From contig NC_081546.1 in NCBI RefSeq assembly GCF_901000735.1, forward strand, positions 5,151,001 to 5,215,000: a stretch of 64,000 bases of DNA, given 5' to 3'. The stretch comes from Corylus avellana. Lineage: Eukaryota > Streptophyta > Magnoliopsida > Fagales > Betulaceae. Under the pieces are notes generated by a model. That model was not told the DNA's origin, did no database searches, and worked only from the letters and a program-made list of their open reading frames with translations. Positions 56,521 through 64,000 of the stretch are shown here, in pieces. Both the position numbers and the translations under genes were made by a program. Every line of letters starts with the position of its first letter. The stretch's first letter is position 1.

Positions 56521-57079
56521 TGTTAGAACAGTTTTCAACACGGTGGATGCGCTTTCTTCGGGGTCTTCAATACGTCGTTGTGCACTCCAAATCACTACAA
56601 AAAATAATATTGTCAAGGGGGTCCCCGGGGAACCGGGAACACTCCGATGCCAAAGTCAGAAAGTTTCTAACTCAATAATATGTGAGAATATTTCAGTATT
56701 CAAGATCTAAAATATTTCAGTATTCAAGATCTCAGAAATTTCAGTACCTTATGTAGGGGCCTATTTATAGGCTCGGGCTGTTGAAGTAGACTTGGACTGG
56801 ACCTTCTCATTTGAATTGGTTTGAGAGTCCAGAGTTAAGATAAAACTCAACAGCTATCATGTAGAGATAAACCTTCAACAGATATCATGTAGAGATAATC
56901 TTGAGTAGTCATCTTGTAGAGATAAATATGACGTATTTATTCCAATATTATCCTAATTGGAATATAAGACTATCAATTAATTAAATAGTCCTTGCTATTT
57001 AATTAATATCTTCATGGGCCTATCCTTGGCCATTGGGCCCAGAATTTGGTGGGCCTATAGTGTGAATTTATTCTCAACA
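56521..57079 (-). repeat. Inner family LTR
   Basis: Same TGTTAGAACAG...CTCAACA boundaries as the outer LTRs but with more differences. The PBS-like GGCGCCAAAC (minus strand GTTTGGCGCC) lies on its left and the G-rich tract (plus GTTACCCCCC) on its right. Interior sequence abuts it on both sides. Confidence 0.85.
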
Positions 57080-57554
57080 GTTACCCCCCAATTCCCTTAG
57101 CCAAGGTATTTGGGTAATGGGAATTTAGTCAAAGCCTTCTGGCGGCTTGTTGTTTGACCTTGTCCGAGACTCGTGTCTCCCTAGTGAGTGTACTTTGAGC
57201 TCGTTTGTTGGAGCTCTTCAACTCTATTTTTGGCATCGCCTGAGTTCTCGGGAGCACCCCCCAGCTCTATCCTTTGCCCGGGGGTTAAACCCGTCCTAGT
57301 TTCGAGATACCCAGGGATCATGCCCGGGTCCCTCTCCAAGTCGTCAAAATAATCCACACCTGCACAATAACCTTTAAGTAGTAATTTATAAGTCTTTCAA
57401 CAGACTAACATTTGTTCCCCGTTCACCTTGGGGTGATTCCTTGTTTTGTGATTGGATTGTCTCATCTTGCTTGTTTGTTTTAGCCTAAGGTTGTCTCCTT
57501 GTCTCATGATTGCCGAGAGTACCCCCCAATTATTTCCTTTGCCCGGGGGCTAAG

Positions 57555-57574
57555 NNNNNNNNNNNNNNNNNNNN
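57555..57574. other. Assembly gap, 20 N
   Basis: Twenty N between two non-identical copies of the same 3' interior (57080-57554 and 57864-58216). The next base starts in the middle of an LTR copy. Confidence 0.99.
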
Positions 57575-57863
57575 CTTGGACTGGATCTTCTTATTTGAAT
57601 TGGTTTGAGAGTCTAGAGTTGAGATAGAACTCAACAGCTATCATGTAGAGATAAACATTCAACAGATATCATGTAGAGATAATCTTAAGCAATCATCTTA
57701 TAGAGATAAGTATGACGTCTTTATTCCAATATTATCCTAATTGGAATATAAGACTATCAATTAATTAAATAGTCCTTGCTATTTAATTAATATCTTCATG
57801 AGCCTATCATTGGCCATTGGGCCCATAATTTGGTGGGCTTATAGTGTGAATTTATTCCCAACA
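57575..57863 (-). repeat. LTR fragment truncated by the gap
   Basis: Corresponds to the last half of the family LTR in plus-strand order, ending TTCCCAACA, and is followed by GTTACCCCCCAATTCCC. I count around fourteen differences from the LTR at 59930-60497 over 289 bp, many more than between the outer LTRs. Confidence 0.85.
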
Positions 57864-58443
57864 GTTACCCCCCAATTCCCTTAGCCAAGGTATTTGGGTA
57901 ATGGGAATTTAGTCAAAGCCTTCTGGCGGCTTGTTGTTTGACCTTGTCCGAGACTCGTGTCTCCCTAGTGAATGTGCTTTGAGCTCGTTAGTTGGAGCTC
58001 TTCAGCTCTGTTTTTGGCATCACTTGAGTTCCCGGGAGCACCCCCCAACTCTATCCTTTGCATGGGGTTAAACCCGTCCTAGTTCCGAGATACCTTTGTT
58101 CCCCGTTCGCCTTGGGGTGATTTCTTTTTTTTGTCCAAGGTTTTCTCCTTGTCTCTTTGTTGCCGCGAGTACCCCCCAACTCTTTCCTTTGCCCGGGGGT
58201 TAAGCCTATTATATCCTTGAGACACCCGGGGATCATGCCCGATTCTCTCACAAATGCCTTTATTCCCCGTTCGCCTTAGGGTGATTCATTGTTTTTGTCT
58301 AAGGTTTTATCCTTGTCTACGAGAATGAACCTGTACAATAATCTGTTAATAATGATTTATAAGTCTTTCAATAGACTAACCTTTTGCTCCCCGTTCATCT
58401 TGGCGTAGCTCCTTGTTTTTTATCGAGTTGTCTCCCGTTAGTT

Positions 58444-58850
58444 GTTTTTGCCCAAGGTTGTCTCCTTGTCCTTGTTTCAGAGGGTTGTCTCCCTATTCTT
58501 GTTTTTGCCCAAGGTTTTCTCCTTATCCTTGTTTTAGAGGGTTGTCTCTCTATTCTTGTTTTTGCCCAAGGTTTTCTCCTTATCCTTGTTTTAGAGGGTT
58601 GTCTCCCTATTCTTGTTTTTGCCCAAGGTTTTCTCCTTATCCTTGTTTTAAAGGGTTGTCTCCATATTCTTGTTTTTATCCAAGGTTTTCTCCTTGTCTC
58701 CGGGGTGAATCTTCTTGTTTTTTACCGGGTTGTCTCCCGTTAATTGTTTTTACCCAAGGTTTTCTCCTTGTCTCCGGGGTAAATCTTCTTGTTTTTTACC
58801 GGGTTGTCTCCCGTTAATTGTTTTTAACCAAGGTTTTCTCCTTGTCTCCG
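58444..58850. repeat. 57-bp minisatellite grading into ~73-bp units
   Basis: Four 57-bp units (GTTTTTGCCCAAGGTTTTCT ... TTTAGAGGGTTGTCTCCC) are followed by two longer units with TCTCCGGGGTGAATCTTCTTG and TTTTTTACCGGGTTGTC. Because 57 is divisible by three, repetitive reading frames appear (58384-58817); these are by-products. Confidence 0.95.
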
Positions 58851-58854
58851 ATGG

Positions 58855-59110
58855 TGATATATCCAGGGGTGACATACCCTGCTCTTCCTTTGCCATATCT
58901 GGGAGTGATATACCCAGTTCCTCTTTAAAATATCCGGGGGTGATATACCCGGTTCTTTTTTGAAATATCCGGGAGTAATATACCCGGTTCTTCTTTGAAA
59001 TATCCCAGAGTGATATACCCGGTTCTTCTTTGAAATATCTGGGAGTGATATACCCGGTTCTTCCTTTTCCATATCCGGGAGTGATATACCCAGTTCTTCT
59101 TATTCGGGAT
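58855..59110. repeat. ~35-bp minisatellite, about 7 units
   Basis: The unit is ATATCCGGGAGTGATATACC followed by CGGTTCTTCTTTGAA, with few substitutions between units. The core ATATCCGGG..TGATATACCCGG is partly self-complementary. Confidence 0.95.
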
Positions 59111-59189
59111 AGAGTATGCCCGGAATGCAATAATTTGGAATAAGTATTACCTTATGCTCACAACCAATCGAAACCAAATTTGGAATTTA

Positions 59190-59415
59190 AACCAAAATAG
59201 CCTATTCCTAACCAAAAATAGGAATATAAACTTGAACCAGGATAGCATATTCCTAAGCAAAAATAGGAATATAAACTTGAACCAAGATAGCATATTCCTA
59301 AGCAAAAATAGGAATATAAACTTGAACCAAAATAACCTATTCCTAAACCAAAATAGGAATATAAACTTAAATCAGGATAACCTATTCCTAAATCAGAACA
59401 GGAATATAAACTGAA
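59190..59415. repeat. 45-bp minisatellite, about 5 units
   Basis: The unit is AGGAATATAAACTTGAACCA followed by a GATAGCATATTCCTAAGCAAAAAT-like half. Each unit contains the AGGAATA/TATTCCT inverted pair. Confidence 0.95.
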
Positions 59416-59905
59416 TAAGAAAAACCTGTTGTCAAATGCCAATTTTCTTCTCCAAATTCCTCCGACGTACAGCCTTTTGCATGCTATTATATTTTTTTTA
59501 TTCTTCTTTTTCCTTTTCTTTCTTTTTCTTTTCTCTTTTTTTCTTTTTTCTTTCCTGCGCAGCACCTTTTTCTTTCTTTCTTTTCTTTTTCACAAGCCTC
59601 CCAGCACAGTAGCACGTTGTTGCAACTGGAGATCCGCGATGCCGCAGGTCGTGTGTTTGGGTCTCCGGCAGGGGCTGGACACCACACTGTTGGGCTTGGA
59701 TTCTTTTGTGGTATTTTCGCGAACAGTAGCTACAATATTTGATCTGAGATTCCACTTGGTTGTGAACGTGGATCTGGGTCGTGGGAGGCAGATTTGTGCA
59801 TATCTGTTAACGACAAAGCAGATCTGCGAGTCTTTCCGGTTGGTTGTCACCGGAATGCGTATTAACACCGTGATGAATTTTTTTTTTTTTATGAGAAACG
59901 AACAA

Positions 59906-59929
59906 TCTTTCCCACAGACGGCGCCAAAC
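59906..59929 (-). promoter_or_regulatory. Primer-binding-site region of the LTR element
   Basis: Directly inside the right LTR the minus strand reads GTTTGGCGCCGTCTGTGGGA. TGGCGCC starts are typical of Ty3/gypsy-type (Tat/Athila-like) primer binding sites in plants. The same text lies beside the inner LTR (56500-56520). Confidence 0.7.
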
Positions 59930-60497
59930 TGTTAGAACAGTTTTCAACACGGTGGATGCGCTTTCTTCAGGATCTTCAACACGTCGTCGTGCACTTCAAA
60001 TCACTACAAAAAAGACAGCATTGTCAAGGGGGTCCCCGGTTCCCCGGGGACACTCTGATGCCAAAGTCAGAAAGTTTAAGAGAAATATGGTGCTTCAGTG
60101 CACAATAATTCAATACGCTCAATAATATGTGTGAGGATATTTCAGGATTCAAGATCTCTTAGTACCTTGTGTCGGGGCCTATTTATAGGCTCGAAGAGAT
60201 GAAGTAGACTTGGACTGGATCTTCTTATTTGAATTGGTTTGAAAGTCCAGAGTTGAGATAGAACTCAACAGCTATCATGTAGAGATAAACATTCAACAGA
60301 TATCATGTAGAGATAATCTTGAGTAGTCATCTTGTAAAGATAAGTAGGACGTCTTTATTTCAATATTATCCTAATTGGAATATAAGACTATCAATTAATT
60401 AAATAGTCCTTGCTATTTAATTAATATCTTCATGGGCCTATCCTTGGCCATTGGGCCCAGAATTTGGTGGGCCTATAGTGTGAATTTATTCTCAACA
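59930..60497 (-). repeat. Outer LTR (5' LTR in element orientation)
   Basis: 568 bp, TGTTAGAACAG to TTCTCAACA, followed by GAAAT (60498-60502). Pairs with 52404-52971. Minus-strand CCTATAAATAGGCCCC serves as its probable promoter. Confidence 0.92.
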
Positions 60498-60742
60498 GAA
60501 ATAATGTTTGAATTCTTCTTCTTGTTTGTCATTGTTCGTATCTACTTTTTCCCAATACAACGTTTGAGAAAGTATTTATATCAACTAGATCAATATCCCT
60601 TGAGTCAATCTCAGGATTTCACTTTAACATAGGACAAGGTAAAAGTAATGCAGAAAAGCAATATATCAAAAAACGTGTCTGCAATAGTTCATGGATAATA
60701 TAATGTTACCATGAATATCACCAAATTGCATCTCATACTTAC

Positions 60743-60968
60743 TAAGGCTCAAATCACAGCATGGATCACAATTGTACTGAGCTATGTAGTGCTTTAGGGT
60801 GTGAATGGACCATCGGTCTAAATCTTCCAAAGGCATAACAATTTGGACATCTTCTGAAATCAATTGCTTGAAATCTTTATCAGGAGAGGCAATTACCACC
60901 CTGTAGCCTCTTTGTAGAACTTGTGCTGCAAGTGTAGCTACAACATCATCTGCTTCATGGCCTTCCAA
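60743..60968 (-). pseudogene. Orphan exon of a PolI-type 5'-3' exonuclease gene
   Basis: A single minus-strand exon with good acceptor (CATAAAAG|TTGGAAGG) and donor (GCCTTA|GTAAGTATG). It encodes LEGHEADDVVATLA, VVIASPDKDFKQLI, VQIVMPLEDLDRWSIHTLKH and YIAQYNCDPCCDLSL. This is the metal-binding core of a 5'-3' exonuclease family protein (EADD and SPDKDF carry conserved acidic residues), of the kind encoded next to STOP1 in Arabidopsis (At1g34380, from memory). No preceding or following exon is seen within about 240 bp on the 3' side, where the LTR element begins, or up to 61.3 kb on the 5' side. It is either a relic or one exon of a gene scattered by insertions. The exon itself has no stop or frameshift. 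Confidence 0.8.
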
Positions 60969-61348
60969 CTTTTATGACCTGCATGATTATGCTCTCAATA
61001 ATGAAAAGAATAAACAACAACATAAAACCATACAAATGTTTTTCCCTGTCTTTTTTTCCACAAAAAATAATTTAATGATAAAATAGATAATATTCAAAAT
61101 GTTTCTGGAATGTTGGACCAAAGGATCAATATTTATGACTCTAACCAACAATAATAAGCAAAAAGAGCCACTGGTTTTCCATCGTTGCCTCCAAATTACC
61201 AGATCCTTATTTGTCCATAATGATAAGTATATGCACTCAAGTAGTAGTAGCAAAATGAAGTTGATAGCAAAGTCCTCTCAAGGTCCTCAAAACTTTTATA
61301 ATTCATTTTCCTCCAAGACACCACAAAAAGCACGAAGGCACCATTTTC

Positions 61349-62114
61349 CACAAAACCCTGTGTTTAATCAGGTTGATTTTCCTACCATGAAATAAAAAGC
61401 AACTGTCCAAGACTCCCTTTTCATTAAGTCAGATTTTTCTTGGATCTTTAAGGGTCTCCATCAGTAGAGTTCTCCAGGTAATATATGATTAAGAGACAGA
61501 ATCAAGAAAGTTAAAAATAAGATTAATGGCACTCATGCATCACATTAATTTATATGCAGCAACATTTTGTGTAGAGATTATCAGAACACATACCTGAAAT
61601 TTCGGAAATCTAGTAAGGTTCGGTCCATAGCCTGTTTTAGAGGTTATCAAAACTGGTGCACCATAGCGCTGAAAAATAGCCTGGGTGGTGAACAGCAGCA
61701 TTTAGAGCAACTGAGAAACTGGCATATTCTCCAACTTCAGAGAAACTAGTAGCATAAGGGAAAAGGGGAAATACTATATGAGGTTTGATCTATTAACATT
61801 AGACCAGTTAAAGTTGCTTGCAAGGAAGATGAAATAAATTCTCCAAAGTAGTATTTGTACAATATATTTATTTAAGTACATAACTGGACAAAAAATGTTA
61901 ATAACTATTTTTTAAACCAACTTGTTTGATATCTTGGATAGTCTCAATTTGTGTTTATGAATTATAAATTGTGATCACATCAAATTTAGGCCATCTTATA
62001 CAGGATTTAAGAGCAACCCTTGCAATTTATTTGAACATTATCTATAGTTGAAACTACACACAGTGACACCGACACACACAAGAAAAAGGAAGGATCTCAA
62101 ATCATGTTCAATAT
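61349..62114. repeat. Segmental duplication copy 2 (second PYG7 exon 2)
   Basis: A 766-bp copy of 42974-43747. It contains a duplicate of PYG7 exon 2 (minus strand 61680-61594) with open frame, acceptor and donor preserved; the only coding change I noted turns PNFQ into PKFQ. Its right end is interrupted by the LTR insertion at 62115. Confidence 0.92.
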
Positions 62115-62787
62115 TGTTAATGCATAGTTTTCCAAAGATGACGTGGCACAACCTCCGGGAAGTATAACGATGTCTGAGGATGCATCGGCCTTGCACACAA
62201 GAACAAACAAAAGGATTAGAGTCCCCGGTGGGGATACTCCGATGCCTAAGTCAGTGATAAGTGAGAGAAAAGATGTAAGCAACAATAAGCCAAGATAGCA
62301 AGAGTTGCGATTACCTTAACATTGACAAATGACTTGTATTTATAGACATGAGAGGAGTTTGATCTCCCACACATTTCGGAGCCTTATCCCTTGATTTCTA
62401 TCATGCAGGTATTTGAAAAAGGGATGAGCTTTGTTAGCTGCCCCTTGATCCTAGTATCCTAGGATCACGGAACAGATGTGCCGCTTCTGTGATGTTAAGT
62501 TCGAGTGTACAAGTAGGACTCGGTCACCCACATTAGCTTAGGTGCTAACTGACGTATCCTGATTGATATAGATGATCTACGCATTGGATGATAAGATTAT
62601 ATCTCCATGGTAGAATGACCAATGTGCCCTTCAGCCTTTGACTATCTTGGCCCATGAGTTATGTCTCAGACTGAGAGCCAGAGACCTCCTCGGGCTAAGT
62701 CGACTGAGGGCTTAACGGCCCAGCATATTTATGGATTTTTGGGCTTTAGGCCCATCGGGCTCTATGTGACTGATCCATGACCCAACA
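62115..62787 (-). mobile_element. 3' LTR of a second LTR retrotransposon
   Basis: 673 bp from TGTTAATGCATAG to CATGACCCAACA. On the minus strand it is preceded by a purine-rich tract (AATTTTGGGGTAAC). A minus-strand TATA (TCTATAAATACAAG) lies inside. Orientation is therefore right to left, with the element body continuing beyond 64000. The left flank AATAT (62110-62114) would be one copy of the target duplication. Different family from the 52.4-60.5 kb element. Confidence 0.8.
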
Positions 62788-64000
62788 GTTACCCCAAAAT
62801 TTCCTGGTCTGGATGACTATGAAAATTTTTTGTGTTCACTAGAGATGGATCGGTCTCCCGATGTCCGACTCCTGATAACAATATGTTTGAGGTCTCCGAG
62901 GGGAAACCTTAATTTCAGGTCCGAGTTTTGGCGGGACTTCTCCCGCTAATTCTTTCCCGAGATATTCAATATCTCCTGAGGGGCTGTCGATCCATCTGTC
63001 TTCCGATTGCAATGACTGAGCGCGCGTCCACATGTCAGTATTGGAATGGTGGTCTGTTAAGCTACCATGCGTCATCATTAACAAGTGATAGCACGCGCCT
63101 ACTGTGACATTTAATGCGCACCTTCCCGAAGCGTCATCTAGGGTTTCAAGGCCCCGATGCCTTTTCATCTTCTCAGACTTCTCAGGCTTCTCGACTTCTC
63201 AAACTTACTATAAAAAGGGGTTTTCTCCTTTCAGTTCACATTTTCTGTTTTCTGACCCCTTGAAACTCCATTGTTGCTTGCGAAAGATTTGCTTCTCTTC
63301 CAACCCCCCAATTGGCTTGCTTCCATTCTAATTTCTTTTCTTATTATTTCTTTTTTAGAGTAGTATTTTTCAGGGTTTCAATCGATCGAACTCTTCCTTT
63401 CCCTTCTTGTGAGCAGTTTGTTCATCCTGACAATCCAATACTTAAGTATTTGGATTTGTTATTGCTGTTCATTGAACTCGCAGTTGATCGTCTTTGTCTG
63501 TCTGTTGCCCATTTAATGATTCGTAGTCCTTATCCTTGTATTCCTCGGTCATTATACCCTAAGTTTTTGTACCTTATGGGTGATGGAGAAGGCTTTGGCT
63601 CGGACGGCGGGGGTTCTTATCCTGCCATGTGGAAGGTTGCCTTATCATCGAAGGATGAAAGGCGAGTTAGGCTGGATTGTTACATACCGAAGTCGGTAAC
63701 GCTTTAGTTTGATGATGAACAAAAAGGCGCCATAGTGAGTGCCGAGGAGCATAAAGTCTGCCTATACGAGGAGATGTTCCGTGCAGGTCTCAGACTACAC
63801 TTCCCGAGGCACACTCGAGTGAACACGATTACGACCTGGGCCCGAGAGCATGAGAGTGCTACTCTATTTAAGACCTTGGTCACTTCAACCAAGTTGAAAT
63901 ATTATCTATATACTCCCAGGTCCGGTCTCAGTAAATCAAAGAGACCAAGAGATGTGGCGCCCGAGGTCGTGCAGAAACAGACCGCCCCAGAGGGTAGGGC
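62788..64000 (-). mobile_element. Interior (3' part) of the second LTR element
   Basis: Begins with the polypurine tract next to the LTR. No pol domain is visible in this 1.2 kb; instead a plus-strand transcription-unit-like segment occupies it (next entry). The element is cut by the window edge. Confidence 0.6.
63209..64000 (+). pseudogene. Antisense additional ORF in the LTR element, with TATA box
   Basis: TATAAAAAGGGG at 63209-63220 is followed by a C/T-rich leader and an ATG at 63576 (MGDGEGFGSDGGG). The frame reads KDERRVRLDCYIPKSVTL, stops at TAG 63705-63707, then stays open in the same frame (FDDEQKGAIVSAEEHKVCLY, EEMFRAGLRLHFPRHTRVNT) to the window edge. The phrase 'VCLYEEMFRAGLRLHFPR' resembles the N-terminal part of plant retroelement gag-like/transposon-associated proteins. 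It is on the strand opposite to the LTR's own direction, a known layout of extra ORFs near the 3' LTR in plant Ty3/gypsy elements. Confidence 0.5.

Larger units (their letters stand above)
52404..60497 (-). mobile_element. 8.1-kb non-autonomous LTR retrotransposon (LARD-like), gapped
   Basis: Outer LTRs 52404-52971 and 59930-60497 are both 568 bp, differ at about six positions, and are flanked by GAAAT (52399-52403 and 60498-60502). Each LTR has a minus-strand TATA (CCTATAAATAGGCC). Minus-strand PBS-like TTTGGCGCCGTCTGTGGGAA follows the right LTR, so transcription runs right to left. No gag or pol is present. The interior also holds a third LTR (56521-57079), an LTR fragment (57575-57863), two N gaps, minisatellites and TIR elements. 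The polypurine tract type seen beside the inner LTRs (GGGGGGTAAC on the minus strand) is missing beside the left outer LTR. The true internal structure is therefore unresolved: nested relatives or a misjoin are both possible. Confidence 0.8.

Noticed and set aside
58855..59110. CRISPR-like regular array
   Set aside because: Units are directly adjacent with no unique spacers, and the sequence is plant nuclear DNA inside a retrotransposon.
58384..59130. Repetitive open frames of 80-135 codons on both strands
   Set aside because: They arise because the minisatellite unit lengths keep the frame open. There is no start context or domain, and the same DNA is open on several frames.

Overview
The window is nuclear DNA of a flowering plant, most likely a eudicot. 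It has AT-rich intergenic DNA, GT-AG introns, and many LINE, LTR, hAT and Mutator-type elements. Two runs of N (56361-56460 and 57555-57574) show it is a scaffolded assembly. Six protein genes are recognisable with good confidence. Five of them, or their fragments, belong to families that I recall lying together on Arabidopsis chromosome 1 (around At1g34340-At1g34380). The species cannot be named from the sequence.

Layout. 1-5 kb: a LINE remnant, a complete 276-bp small LTR retrotransposon, and the 3' part of an EMB8-like alpha/beta-hydrolase gene (+). 5-13 kb: gene-poor, with several fold-back elements. 13.0-14.4 kb: an intact intronless GRAS transcription factor (+). 14.8-16.9 kb: a LINE 3' end followed by a 1.3-kb Mutator-type element with a perfect 9-bp target duplication. 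17.6-21.0 kb: a TMEM18 homologue (+). 22.2-26.5 kb: an FHA-PINc gene of the PARALLEL SPINDLE 1 type (+), with a recently tripled block inside its long exon. 27.7-30.4 kb: the zinc-finger gene STOP1 (-), with a 5'-UTR intron and a uORF. 31.0-32.0 kb: a hAT-type element. 36.1-44.0 kb: PYG7/Ycf37-like photosystem I assembly gene (-), with TE-filled introns. 45.4-52.1 kb: a tandem duplication of a kinase-less LRR receptor-like gene, one copy open and one broken. 52.4-60.5 kb: an 8.1-kb non-autonomous LTR retrotransposon (-), bounded by GAAAT duplications, with extra related LTRs, assembly gaps and three minisatellites inside. 60.7-62.1 kb: a fragment zone with one orphan exon of a 5'-3' exonuclease gene and a second copy of PYG7 exon 2. 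62.1-64.0 kb: the 3' LTR and part of the interior of another LTR element (-), carrying an opposite-strand coding region with its own TATA box.

The genes do not form a pathway. They are conserved housekeeping or regulatory genes covering lipid/ester hydrolysis, membrane protein, meiotic spindle, acid/aluminium tolerance and PSI assembly. The GRAS gene lies between two members of the conserved block. The most interesting structures are the PS1 repeat expansion, the PYG7-exon/exonuclease chimeric fragment zone, the decayed LRR duplicate with its co-duplicated minisatellite, the minisatellite-bearing LTR element, and the antisense ORF in the last LTR element.
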